Shown here piece by piece: positions 54,694-63,998 of a stretch of DNA of 64,000 nt (positions within the stretch are counted from its first letter, which is position 1; each line of letters opens with the position of its first letter). The notes under the pieces are model-generated. The model saw only the letters and a program-made list of their open reading frames with translations. It ran no database searches and was not told the origin of the DNA. Source of the DNA: Nakamurella aerolata (GTDB lineage Bacteria > Actinomycetota > Actinomycetes > Mycobacteriales > Nakamurellaceae); the NCBI RefSeq assembly GCF_013002705.1, contig NZ_JABEND010000014.1:27102-91101 (forward strand). Direction: 5' to 3'. The translations under genes and the position numbers were made by a program.

Positions 54694-55938
54694 TTACCCG
54701 TCCCTGAGGCGTTCCCGGCGGAGGCCGAGCCCGACGAATCGCCCGGTCAGCCGGCGCAGCGCCGGAACCGCGTTCAGCACCCGAAGGGCGCGCGGCGGCC
54801 GCAGCGACGTGCGCCGTTCCAGCGACGTCGGGTACATGCCGCGCAGCAGCCGGGTCTGGGCGAACTGGGTGATCGCCACCGGCAAGGCCCTACGGCGCCG
54901 GACGGCGTCAAGGTCGCGCTCGCCTGGGATGCGTCCTTGCCGCAGGATCGGCCCGAGCCGGTTGGCCGTCGCCACCGCGTCGGCGATCGCCAGATTGATG
55001 CCGACCCCGCCGGCGGGCGACATTGCATGCGCGGCATCGCCGATGCAGAGCAGCCCCGGCCGATGCCAGCGGCGCAGCCGGTCCACCCGCACCGTCAGCT
55101 CATGGACCTGGTCCCAGCAGGTGAGGTCGTCGGTCAGCCGCCGGCGCAGCGCCGGTTGCACGCCGGCCACCCTGCGGCGGAACTCGTCGAGTCCCTGGTC
55201 CCGCAGTGCCGCGCCGGCTCCGTGCGGTAACACGTATGCCAGCTGCCAGTAGTCGCCGCGGTTGATGCTGATCAGCACGCCGCTGGGGCTGGAGGTGAAC
55301 AGCGTGAACTCTTCGCTGCTGTCGCGATTGTTGTTGCGGGGCAGGCGGAACCACCAGACGTCGATCGGTGACTGCCGGGAGGTCGGGGCCAGCCCGGCGG
55401 CGCTGCGCACGGTGGAGTGGCGGCCGTCGGCACCGATCACCAAACCCGCCCGGATCGCGATGGGCTCGCCGTCCCGCTCGGCGGTGACGCCGACCACGGT
55501 GTCCCCTTCGGTCAGCAAGCCCGTCACTGTGGTGTTGCGCTGCAACGAGAATGCCGGCAGGACGGCGGCCTTGTCGGCGAGAAACGACAGGAAGTCCCAC
55601 TGCGGCACCAGCGCGATGTACCGGTGGTGTACCGGCAGCCGGGTGAAGTCGGCAACCTGAAACTGTTGGCCGGCAACGGATACCGTCACCCGCTCGACCC
55701 GCTGATGCGGCAGCGTCAGGAAGTCGGTGTCCCAGCCGAGTTGGTGCAGCAGCTCCAGCGTCGACGGGTGGATGGTGTCGCCCCGGAAGTCGCGGAAGAA
55801 GTCGGCGTGCTTCTCCAGCACGGTCACGGTGATCCCGGCACGGGCCAGCAGCAGCCCGGTGACCATCCCGGCGGGGCCGCCGCCGACGACGCACACCGTT
55901 GGGTCCCGGTCCGATTCGGCAGATGGGGGCTTGGGCAT
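54694..55938 (-). CDS. FAD-dependent monooxygenase (PHBH-type fold)
   Basis: This 414-residue flavoprotein has the dinucleotide fold VCVVGGGPAGMVTGLLLARAGI at the N-terminus, GLVIGADGRHSTVR in the middle, and LLCIGDAAHAMSPAGGVGIN, the GD motif that contacts FAD. Such enzymes hydroxylate aromatic or polyketide-like substrates with NAD(P)H and O2. The substrate is not deducible. The ATG at 55938 (MPKPPSAES) was chosen because a longer start would overlap the divergent TetR promoter. Only 38 nt separate it from the tetR-like gene, suggesting common control. Confidence 0.88.
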   Translation of the reverse strand: MPKPPSAESDRDPTVCVVGGGPAGMVTGLLLARAGITVTVLEKHADFFRDFRGDTIHPSTLELLHQLGWDTDFLTLPHQRVERVTVSVAGQQFQVADFTRLPVHHRYIALVPQWDFLSFLADKAAVLPAFSLQRNTTVTGLLTEGDTVVGVTAERDGEPIAIRAGLVIGADGRHSTVRSAAGLAPTSRQSPIDVWWFRLPRNNNRDSSEEFTLFTSSPSGVLISINRGDYWQLAYVLPHGAGAALRDQGLDEFRRRVAGVQPALRRRLTDDLTCWDQVHELTVRVDRLRRWHRPGLLCIGDAAHAMSPAGGVGINLAIADAVATANRLGPILRQGRIPGERDLDAVRRRRALPVAITQFAQTRLLRGMYPTSLERRTSLRPPRALRVLNAVPALRRLTGRFVGLGLRRERLRDG

Positions 55939-55976
55939 GCCACCACGGTGAGCCGCCGAGGTGCAGACTGGCAACC

Positions 55977-56612
55977 ATGGTCAATAACCGCCGCGGTCGA
56001 CCGGCCAGCGACTCCGATGTCCGCGAGCGCATTGTCTCCGCAGCTCGCAGCGCGTTTCTGGAGCGTGGCTATGCGGCGACGACGGTGCGCGGGATCGCCG
56101 AAGCGGCGGGGGTGAGCCACAGTCTGATCAATTATCACTTCGGCGGGAAGGAGGGCCTGTTCGCCCAGGTGATCGATCTGGCCGTCGGCCCTGGGCAGAT
56201 CCTCGACCGGGTCGCGACCCTGTCCAGCGCTCGCGAGTTCGCGCCGCAGTTGCTGGACGCCGCGCTGGGTTGGTGGGAGCTGCCGCAGGTGCAGCAGCGG
56301 CTGCGGGAGCTGCTCGCGGCCGCCGCCACCGACGCCGCGGCCGGCGCGGTGTTCGCCAGCTACCTTCAGGTCAACGTGGTGGATCGGCTGCTCGAGGTGC
56401 TGCCGGTGCCCGCCGGACCGGACGCACGGGGCCGGGTCAGCGCCGCGGCGGCGGTGATCGCCGGGGTGTTCCTGACCCGCTACGTGCTGCACCTGGCGCC
56501 GATCGCGCAGCTGAGCCGCGCCGAGGTGGTGCGGTTCGCCGGGCCGACGCTGGCCGCCGCGCTGGCCGGCCCGCTCCCGGCGCCCGGGGTCAGCGCTCGC
56601 GGAACCCGCTGA
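55977..56612 (+). CDS. TetR family transcriptional regulator
   Basis: This 211-residue regulator has an N-terminal TetR helix-turn-helix (about residues 13-60: RERIVSAARSAFLERGYAATTVRGIAEAAGVSHSLINYHFGGKEGLF) and a helical ligand-binding domain. It is divergent from the FAD monooxygenase gene, so it probably represses that gene until a substrate-like ligand binds. Its last 23 bases overlap the end of the convergent acyP gene. Confidence 0.92.
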   Translation: MVNNRRGRPASDSDVRERIVSAARSAFLERGYAATTVRGIAEAAGVSHSLINYHFGGKEGLFAQVIDLAVGPGQILDRVATLSSAREFAPQLLDAALGWWELPQVQQRLRELLAAAATDAAAGAVFASYLQVNVVDRLLEVLPVPAGPDARGRVSAAAAVIAGVFLTRYVLHLAPIAQLSRAEVVRFAGPTLAAALAGPLPAPGVSARGTR

Positions 56613-56910
56613 GGCCGCCGCGGGCCGGGCCGAACTGTTCGGAGACGAACGCCACCGAACCTGGGGTGGAGCCGCCGCGCAGCGCGGCGAGCAGCCGCTC
56701 GCACGCCGAGCGCGGCCCCTCGGCAATCACCTCGACCCTGCCGTCCGGCTTGTTGCTCGCCGACCCCACCAGCCCGAGTTCCAGCGCCCGCGCACGGGTC
56801 CACCAGCGGAACCCGACACCCTGCACCTGGCCTTGCACGAAGGCGGTCAGCCGCACCTGCTCGTCGGCGGCGGTCCCGCCGGAATCGCTTGCTGGGCCGG
56901 GGTTGTCCAT
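56590..56910 (-). CDS. acyP: Acylphosphatase
   Basis: This enzyme hydrolyses acyl phosphates. The 106-residue protein has VQGQVQGVGFRWWTRARAL with the phosphate-binding arginine and GSASNKPDGRVEVIAEG with the catalytic asparagine. The first 18 residues are a non-conserved polar extension. In mycobacteria acyP lies next to smc, matching this neighbourhood, although here a monooxygenase and a regulator have come in between. Confidence 0.93.
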   Translation of the reverse strand: MDNPGPASDSGGTAADEQVRLTAFVQGQVQGVGFRWWTRARALELGLVGSASNKPDGRVEVIAEGPRSACERLLAALRGGSTPGSVAFVSEQFGPARGGLSGFRER

Positions 56911-57009
56911 ACCCGCCAGCCAACCAGATCGGCGCCGTCGGCCGCTGGCCCCGGTGAGCAGTTCTCGGCCGTGTTCAGCCGTGCAGGCGTGCTGGCCGGC
57001 CGCCGTCCC

Positions 57010-58530
57010 TCAGCCGTGGTAGACGGTGAGCGTCTTGGGCAGCACCCGCAGCCGGAAGGCGCTGCCGGGGTTGGTGACCTCGCCGTCGTGGGCAGCCGGG
57101 ACCGGGTCGCCGGCCACGTCGATGGTCAGCGCCGGCGCCTGCACGGTGCCGTACACCCTGGTGCGCTCCACCAATCCGATCAACGAGGCGAGCACCCCGA
57201 TGGTGGTGGAGAAGCGCCGGTCGGCGCGCAAGAACTGTGCGTCGAGGACGCCGTCGTCGAGCCGTTCCCGCCAGGCCGGCGCCAGCCCACGCGGGGAGTA
57301 GCGGCCGTTGCCGATGAACATCGCCCAGACCGGCACCCGCTCGCCGTTGATGGTCACCGTCATCGGTTGGTGCTTGCGAGCTGTGCGCCACAGCGCGACG
57401 GCAGCCGCTGGCCATTTGCCGATCCGGTGGCTGAGCCGATCACGCCGCTCGACCAGCTCGGGGTAGCCGCCGAGGCCTGCGGTGTTCAGGAAAAGCTTGT
57501 CGTTCAGTTCGGCGACGGTGACGGCGCCGGCCCGCCCGTCGCGCAGCGCGGCCGCGGTGTCGGCGTGGGTGTCGAGCGCCAGCGCTCCGGCGAAGTGGTT
57601 CAGGGTTCCGGCCGGGAGCACCGCAAGCGGCAGCCCGCGGTCCAGCGCGACCTGCGCCACCGAGGCGACCGTGCCGTCTCCCCCGGCGACGCCGAGCGCC
57701 CGCACCGAGGCGCCGTCGGGGCCGTCCAGCGCCGCGTCAAGCGCGTCGGCCACGCCGTGTTCGCTCGGGTCCCAGCGCACGACCCGCGTCTTCGGCAGCA
57801 GCTCCGTGATGGCCTGCTCGGCCCCGGACGCGGTCCCCGACGCGGAGTTGATGAGCAGCAGCAGGCCGGCGCCGTCCAGCAGCGGCGGCGCGGTCGCGTC
57901 CGGCATCTCCGCCGGCGCAAAAGGCTTGGCCGGCCAGATCTTTGCACCGAGCACCGCGATCCCGGCGCCGATCGCCGCGCCGGTGACAACGTCAGACGGG
58001 TAGTGCACGCCGACATGCACGCGCGAGTAGGAAACGGCCCCGGCCAGCGGGGCGAGGACCGCAGCGGTGGCCGGCCACTCGACGGCGGCGCCGGTGGCGA
58101 AGGCGGCGGCGGAGGCGGCGTGGCCTGACGGGAACGACGACGTCCACGGCTGCTTGCCGATCTGCCGCAGCCGGTTGACCCGATCGGCGGCTGGGCGCCG
58201 GCGGCCGACGAGCGGTTTGATCACGGTGTTGGACAGCAGGCTGGCCTCGGCCAGCGAGGTGATGCCGCGCAGCGCCGCCCGCCGTCCGCGCTTGCCGGTG
58301 GCGGCGAGCGCGCCGGCCACCCCGAACCACAGCAGGCCGTGGTTGGCGCTGGTGGTCAGCGCGCGCAGGCCGCGGTCGACCGGGGTCGGCGTCGTGGGTG
58401 CGCCGCGCAGCCGGCGGGTGGTCTGTCTGGTCGCCGCGGCCAACCAGTTGCCGCGACCGGCGATCCGCCAGCGCGGGTCGAACCGGTCGGGTGCGACGGT
58501 CCGGACCAACCGGCGTCCGGCCCCGCTCAC
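57010..58530 (-). CDS. PAP2 phosphatase / diacylglycerol kinase-like fusion protein
   Basis: This is a 506-residue two-domain lipid enzyme. The N-terminal membrane part (about residues 60-205) is a PAP2 phosphatase with the three motifs KPLVGRRRP, SFPSGHAAS and SRVHVGVHYPSD. The C-terminal part (about 215-506) is a lipid-kinase fold with GVAGGDGTVASVAQVA and PAGTLNHFA, and a later GNGRYSPRGLAP segment. The two halves would remove and add phosphate on lipids. Such fusions are known in actinomycetes, but their substrates are not clear. Its GTG overlaps the ctaA stop by 4 nt (GTGA). Confidence 0.9.
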   Translation of the reverse strand: MSGAGRRLVRTVAPDRFDPRWRIAGRGNWLAAATRQTTRRLRGAPTTPTPVDRGLRALTTSANHGLLWFGVAGALAATGKRGRRAALRGITSLAEASLLSNTVIKPLVGRRRPAADRVNRLRQIGKQPWTSSFPSGHAASAAAFATGAAVEWPATAAVLAPLAGAVSYSRVHVGVHYPSDVVTGAAIGAGIAVLGAKIWPAKPFAPAEMPDATAPPLLDGAGLLLLINSASGTASGAEQAITELLPKTRVVRWDPSEHGVADALDAALDGPDGASVRALGVAGGDGTVASVAQVALDRGLPLAVLPAGTLNHFAGALALDTHADTAAALRDGRAGAVTVAELNDKLFLNTAGLGGYPELVERRDRLSHRIGKWPAAAVALWRTARKHQPMTVTINGERVPVWAMFIGNGRYSPRGLAPAWRERLDDGVLDAQFLRADRRFSTTIGVLASLIGLVERTRVYGTVQAPALTIDVAGDPVPAAHDGEVTNPGSAFRLRVLPKTLTVYHG

Positions 58531-59621
58531 CTGCCCACCTCGGCGGTGCCGGGCCCGGCAGAGCCGGCGTGGCCGGCGGTGCGACCGGCCGCCGTAGCCG
58601 GCCCGCCAACACTGCTAGCCGGCCCGCCAACGGTGGGGGCCGCGCCGGCGAACCGGGCGGCCAGGTAGATGCGCACCGCGCCGGCCCAGAGCATCGCGGC
58701 CATCAGCAGGTGGACGATCACCATCACGATCGGCAGGTTGGTCATCGCCTGCACAATGCCGACAACACCCTGCAGCACCACCAGCCCCAGAAACACCTGG
58801 GAGCGTCTCCGCACCTCGCGGAACCGGCCAGCAGGGGAAATGCCGGCGGCGTAGATCAGCGCGATCACCAGCATGGCGGCCGCCGCGACGCCGTGCACGA
58901 TGGTCACCGCGGTCCAGTCGAAGCCCATCCGTTTGGTGGCGTTGTCGTCGCCGGAGTGCGGTCCGGACCCGGACACGGCGGTGCCGAACACCACCACCAC
59001 ACCGGTGGTCACCACCAAAAGCCCGGCCAGCGGCCGGCTGGTCGGGGCGGGCCGGCCGCGTCCCTCCAGCAGCACCAGCTCGTACGAGGCGGCCGCGGTG
59101 CCGACCAGCAGCATCGCGGCGAGGAAGTGCCCGGCAACCACCCAGGGGTTCAGACCGGTCAGCACGCTGATGCCGCCGACCACCGCGTTCAGCAGCACGA
59201 TCGCCAGCTGCGCGAAGCCGGACAGGGTGATCCGGTTGCGCAGCCCCACCCGCCACCACGCGACCACGATGAACACCGCGACGCCGGCCACCAGCACCCC
59301 GGTGAGCATCCGGTTGGTCCACTCGATCATGTCGTGGAGGTTCTGCGCGGTGTACTCGGGCGCGAACTCGCCGGGCGAGCAGTTGGGCCACGACGAGCAG
59401 CCCAGCCCCGATCCGGTGAGCCGGACGATGCCGCCGCCGATGACGATGAGCAGGCTGAGCGCCACCACCGCGGCCGAGGAGTACCGCAGCCACGGGTCGA
59501 CACCGTCTCCGGTGGTGTCCGCGGTACGTGCGGTGCCGGTGAGTGGGGTGCTGCCGCCAGTTGGTGCGGAGCGGGCGGCGCCGCGTCTGCTGGGCTGGCG
59601 CCCCTTGCCGGTTGTGGTCAC
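58527..59621 (-). CDS. ctaA: Heme A synthase (CtaA/COX15)
   Basis: This enzyme oxidises heme O to heme A for aa3-type cytochrome oxidase. The 364-residue protein has eight membrane helices. The family pattern VIGGGIVRLTGSGLGCSSWP with its extracellular cysteine pair (CSSWPNC) and the heme-binding histidines in LHDMIEWTNR, VAGHFLAA, TIVHGVAA and VIVHLLMAA are all present. The GTG at 59621 (VTTTGKG) was chosen because the first membrane helix starts near residue 45 and the further upstream frame is Arg/Pro-rich noise. About 25 residues of Ala/Gly repeats form the C-terminus. Confidence 0.93.
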   Translation of the reverse strand: MTTTGKGRQPSRRGAARSAPTGGSTPLTGTARTADTTGDGVDPWLRYSSAAVVALSLLIVIGGGIVRLTGSGLGCSSWPNCSPGEFAPEYTAQNLHDMIEWTNRMLTGVLVAGVAVFIVVAWWRVGLRNRITLSGFAQLAIVLLNAVVGGISVLTGLNPWVVAGHFLAAMLLVGTAAASYELVLLEGRGRPAPTSRPLAGLLVVTTGVVVVFGTAVSGSGPHSGDDNATKRMGFDWTAVTIVHGVAAAAMLVIALIYAAGISPAGRFREVRRRSQVFLGLVVLQGVVGIVQAMTNLPIVMVIVHLLMAAMLWAGAVRIYLAARFAGAAPTVGGPASSVGGPATAAGRTAGHAGSAGPGTAEVGR

Positions 59622-59742
59622 CGCCGCCTCGCTGTCCTGTGTGTCGATGTGCTCGGGTACTGGGATTCGCGAATGTTGTGGGCGCCGATGTTCCGCCGGC
59701 CCCACCGTCGTTCTACCCACTGTAGAACTCAATCTGTCGCGG

Positions 59743-60309
59743 TCAGTCGGGCGCTGGTGTGCCGCTGGGATCTGCCGCCGATACCCGCACGCTGGACTCC
59801 TCGGATTCTTCCAGCACGGCTGGGTGTTCGGGGTCGGCGGACAAGTCAAGCAGCTGCACAAGGTTTCGCGGCCAGATGGCCTCGTCGGTGGCGGCCAGGT
59901 CGTCGCGGGACCACCAGCGGTGCGCCGTCATGGTGAGGCGCTCGGCGTCGGTATGGCCGGACAGGTCCAGCTCGAACACCGGAACCGTGGCGGCGAAGAA
60001 CGTCTCGTGTTGCCGCACGATCTTGTCGGTGTAGCCGTGCCAGACGCTGCGAGTGGCGACCGGGCCGTGCAGCTTCCCCGGGTGCAGCCGCAGACCGGTC
60101 TCCTCGTGCAGCTCACGCAGCGCCGCCTTGGCGTCGGACTCCCCCGGCTCGGTGCCGCCGCCTGGGGTGATCCACCAGCGGTAGCCGGGCACCCCGGGGT
60201 CGCTGTCGGCGAACAACAACACCCGGCCCTCCGGGTCGGTGAGCAGCACTCGCGCCGTGCGTCGCTCTTGCACGGGGCGGTCGCCGGGATTCGGCTTTAT
60301 CGGATTCAT
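59743..60309 (-). CDS. Nudix hydrolase
   Basis: This 188-residue protein has a full Nudix box (GGGTEPGESDAKAALRELHE followed by ETGL) with the metal-binding glutamates. It begins with RRTARVLLTDPEGRVLLF, the usual first strand. Such enzymes cleave nucleoside diphosphates linked to another group. The C-terminal 40 residues are not conserved. The ATG at 60309 (MNPIKPN) leaves 14 residues before the fold. Confidence 0.9.
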   Translation of the reverse strand: MNPIKPNPGDRPVQERRTARVLLTDPEGRVLLFADSDPGVPGYRWWITPGGGTEPGESDAKAALRELHEETGLRLHPGKLHGPVATRSVWHGYTDKIVRQHETFFAATVPVFELDLSGHTDAERLTMTAHRWWSRDDLAATDEAIWPRNLVQLLDLSADPEHPAVLEESEESSVRVSAADPSGTPAPD

Positions 60310-60370
60310 GGGCCGCCCGACGCTACCAACCCGCCACCGCGAACCACCAAGCGCCGGCTCACCCGTCATT

Positions 60371-60448
60371 TGACCGAAAGTGGCTTCTCGTCCCGGTTTT
60401 CACGCGGCGCCACGCTCGCGATTGCCGACGAGAAGGCAATTCCGGTCA
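60371..60448. repeat. 78-nt palindromic element, copy 2 (imperfect arms)
   Basis: TGACCGAAAGTGGCTTCTCG plus T at 60371-60391 pairs with 60428-60448 at most positions, with a 36-nt loop. The left arm differs from that of the copy at 23075 by one base. It lies between the Nudix and mutM genes. Confidence 0.85.
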
Positions 60449-60533
60449 TTAGGCATCGGTGACCGGCTCGGCTCCGGCTCGCGGCGGCAGCAGTCGCGGT
60501 TCCATCGCCGCCGTCGCTCGCGGCGCGGTGACT

Positions 60534-61460
60534 CTAAGAGCGACCCGGCCGCTGGCACACCCGGCACAGGAAGGACGAGCGATTCATGAACGCTTCGCGG
60601 CGGATCGGGTGGCCGCAGCGCCGGCACGGCAGACCCTCGCGGCCGTAGGCGTCCAGCGTGCGGTCGAAGTAGCCGGACTCGCCGTTCACGTTGACGTACA
60701 ACGCGTCGAAGCTGGTGCCGCCGACGGCGAGCGCCGCGGTCATCACCTCGGTGGCCGCATCCAGCACGGCCCGCACCGCCGGCCGGGGCAGCCGATCGGT
60801 CTGCCTGCGGTAGTGCAGTTTGGCGCGCCACAGCGCCTCGTCGGCGTAGATGTTGCCGATGCCGGAGACCACCGTCTGGTCGAGCAGAACCCGTTTCAAC
60901 TCAGTGTGTTTGCCGCGGATCGCGCGTACCGCGGCGTCCCGGTCGAACAACGGGTCGAGCGGGTCGCGGCCGATGTGCGCGATCTCGGCGGGCAGCTCCG
61001 CGCCGCCGGGCGAGAATGCCATGCCGCCGAAGGTGCGCTGGTCGAGGAAGTCCAGATGCGGCCCGTCGTCGGCAAAGTCGAACCGGATCCGCAGGTGCGG
61101 ATGCAGCGGCGCGGCGCCCCGGCCGGCAGCGCCCGCCCGAACAGCACCCGCCCGAACACCACCCGATGCCGCACCAGCACCAGCTCGAGCACCAGCACCA
61201 GCACCGACCCGGAACTGGCCGCTCATGCCCAGGTGTGCGAGCACCGCGTCGCCGTCGTCGAGCACCAGCCACAGGTACTTGCCGCGGCGGCGGACCTGTT
61301 CGATGGTGCGGCCGGCCAGCACGGCGGCAAAGTCATTGCGGCCACCGGGATGTCGGCGGACGGCACGGTCGGAGTGCACCTGGACGGCTGCGATGCGCCG
61401 ACCGGTGATGTGTTCGGCCAGTCCCCTGCGGACTACCTCGACCTCTGGCAGTTCCGGCAC
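60534..61460 (-). CDS. mutM: Formamidopyrimidine-DNA glycosylase
   Basis: MutM removes oxidised purines such as 8-oxoguanine. The 308-residue protein has the catalytic N-terminus [13 protein letters not shown] (Pro2, Glu3), Lys61 in RGKYLWL, the helix-two-turn-helix segment [19 protein letters not shown], and a C-terminal zinc finger with Cys279, Cys282, Cys299 and Cys302. Residues about 86-118 are an Ala/Gly/Arg-rich insertion between the first beta strands, absent from typical MutM. It starts 3 nt after the rnc stop, as in mycobacteria (rnc-mutM). Confidence 0.95.
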   Translation of the reverse strand: MPELPEVEVVRRGLAEHITGRRIAAVQVHSDRAVRRHPGGRNDFAAVLAGRTIEQVRRRGKYLWLVLDDGDAVLAHLGMSGQFRVGAGAGARAGAGAASGGVRAGAVRAGAAGRGAAPLHPHLRIRFDFADDGPHLDFLDQRTFGGMAFSPGGAELPAEIAHIGRDPLDPLFDRDAAVRAIRGKHTELKRVLLDQTVVSGIGNIYADEALWRAKLHYRRQTDRLPRPAVRAVLDAATEVMTAALAVGGTSFDALYVNVNGESGYFDRTLDAYGREGLPCRRCGHPIRREAFMNRSSFLCRVCQRPGRS

Positions 61461-61463
61461 GGG

Positions 61464-62414
<951 letters not shown>

Positions 62415-62430
62415 ATCCCTGTCCGTGTGA

Positions 62431-62610
62431 TCAGGCCTCGACGACCTGGCGACCCGCGTACTGCCCGCAGTTGGGGCAGGCGGTGTGCGGCAGCTTGAGC
62501 TCGCCGCACGCGGGGTTCGGGCAGGGCACGAGCGTCGGCACGGTGGTCTTCCACTGCGAGCGACGCGCCCGGGTGTTGCTGCGGGACATCTTCCGCTTCG
62601 GGACAGCCAC
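62431..62610 (-). CDS. rpmF: 50S ribosomal protein L32
   Basis: This 59-residue protein starts [20 protein letters not shown], the standard L32 start. Four cysteines (CPNPAC and CPNCG) form the zinc-binding site of the C+ type of L32. The GTG at 62610 is preceded by GGAGAGG at good spacing. The order DUF177-rpmF-rnc-mutM is widely conserved. Confidence 0.95.
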   Translation of the reverse strand: MAVPKRKMSRSNTRARRSQWKTTVPTLVPCPNPACGELKLPHTACPNCGQYAGRQVVEA

Positions 62611-62722
62611 GACTACCTCTCCTTCAATTGCTGACTGATACTGCTGGTGGCGGCGGCTGCGCAGGGCAACCGCTGCTGGTGGCGCGGGCCGAACAGTGCC
62701 GGCCACCGTTACCGGTGACGCA

Positions 62723-63343
62723 CTACTCGGGACGGGTCCGACTCGGGTCGGAATCGCGGTCGGACCGGGGCGTTTGCTGCTCCGCAGCGTTGCCTTCGGT
62801 GCCGAACTTCTCGGCCAAGGCCGCCCAGCGCGGGTCCAGTATCTCATGAGAATGGCCAGGCTCCGCATCGGCGAGCCGAACGCCACATTCGGAGCACAGC
62901 CCGAGGCAGTCGTCGCTGCACAACGGCACCATCGGCATGGCCAGCGTGAGCTCGTCAACCACCAGCGGCCGCAGGTCGATCAGGTCGTCCTGCACCCGCG
63001 GCAGTTCGTCGTCGTCGGTGGTCTCGTCGGTGGTGGAGCCAGGGTAGGCATACAGCTCGCGGAGCTTGGCGCTGACGTTCTCCTTGACCGGTTCAAGGCA
63101 GCGGGCGCACTCGCCCTCGGCGGTCGCCGAGGCGGTGCCGGACACCAGCACCCCTTCGGTGACGGACTCCAGCCGCAGCGCCAACCGCACACTGCCACCG
63201 GCCGGGACGGCGATCACCGGCAGGCCGATCGGCTCGTCGACGGGTACATCGAGGGTCACCGGCTTGTAGCTGCCGGGGCGCCGGCCGAGGGTGCGGACGT
63301 CGAGCACCCAGGGCGAGTTCGGGTTGAGATGAGTTGCAGTCAT
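62723..63343 (-). CDS. DUF177 (YceD) protein
   Basis: This 206-residue protein of the YceD family is required for or linked to 23S rRNA maturation in some bacteria and plastids. It contains [15 protein letters not shown] (CxxC) and [16 protein letters not shown] (a second cysteine set), suggesting zinc binding. It lies directly upstream of rpmF, as in most bacteria, and matches mycobacterial Rv2926c in position. The acidic C-terminal tail is not conserved. Confidence 0.92.
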   Translation of the reverse strand: MTATHLNPNSPWVLDVRTLGRRPGSYKPVTLDVPVDEPIGLPVIAVPAGGSVRLALRLESVTEGVLVSGTASATAEGECARCLEPVKENVSAKLRELYAYPGSTTDETTDDDELPRVQDDLIDLRPLVVDELTLAMPMVPLCSDDCLGLCSECGVRLADAEPGHSHEILDPRWAALAEKFGTEGNAAEQQTPRSDRDSDPSRTRPE

Positions 63344-63428
63344 GACGGGTCAAGGCTACGTCTCACCGGGCCGCGTCGAGTCTGACGCCGCGGGGAGTCT
63401 GACGCCGCGGTCCGCAAGCGGCGCTGAT

Positions 63429-63878
63429 CTACCCGTTGTGCGGCAGGGCGGTGCACGGCAGCCGTACCGACCAGCCGCCCGGCGCAGCGGCCACCTGCAC
63501 GGCGACGGCGCCGGCGTCACAGCTGACCTCGGCCTCGTGCACCCCGTCCGACCAGTCCGGACCGACCCTGGTGGAATCGCCGCGCCAGGCCGCCAACGCC
63601 AGCACCACCACCCCTGCTGCCAGGGCCACTCCGACAACCGGACGCGCCCGCGGCCAGCGGTCGGCCGCGACCTGCAGGGCCACCACACCGGCGGCCAGCA
63701 ACAACATGGCGGCCGTCATCCCCCACCGCACCAACGGAAAGGCGACTTCCCCTGGCACCAGAGCCGCATAACGGAACATCGAATGGTCGTTCATGAAATA
63801 CGAGGCGCACCACAACACCACAGAACCGGCTAGGCCGCCGACAAGCGCCACGCGCAGATCCCAGTCACGAGCCAACAC
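63429..63878 (-). CDS. Putative membrane protein
   Basis: This 149-residue protein has three hydrophobic helices (about residues 9-27, 49-69 and 79-97) and a C-terminal domain of about 50 residues with a cysteine pair (VSCDAG and RLPCTAL). The cysteines suggest that the tail lies outside the membrane. I do not recognise the family. The GTG at 63878 gives MLARDWDLR; it is 85 nt upstream of the DUF177 gene on the same strand. Confidence 0.6.
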   Translation of the reverse strand: MLARDWDLRVALVGGLAGSVVLWCASYFMNDHSMFRYAALVPGEVAFPLVRWGMTAAMLLLAAGVVALQVAADRWPRARPVVGVALAAGVVVLALAAWRGDSTRVGPDWSDGVHEAEVSCDAGAVAVQVAAAPGGWSVRLPCTALPHNG

Positions 63879-63908
63879 GGCTCTTCGACTTTCCGCGGGG
63901 TGGGTCGT

Positions 63909-63998
63909 TCATGCTGCGGTCGGTCGCTGTCGGGTGACGGCGATGTGGATCATGATGCGCCTTCGGTAGTTGGTCATGTTCCGGAACCCGCAGGCCAC
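63909..63998 (-). CDS. Transposase C-terminus (ISL3-like), partial
   Basis: The minus strand at the window edge encodes ACGFRNMTNYRRRIMIHIAV and then TRQRPTAA before a TGA at 63909-63911. The GFRN-x2-NYRRRI pattern is the usual end of ISL3-family and related DDE transposases. The gene begins beyond the right edge of the window. Confidence 0.55.
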   Translation of the reverse strand: MACGFRNMTNYRRRIMIHIAVTRQRPTAA

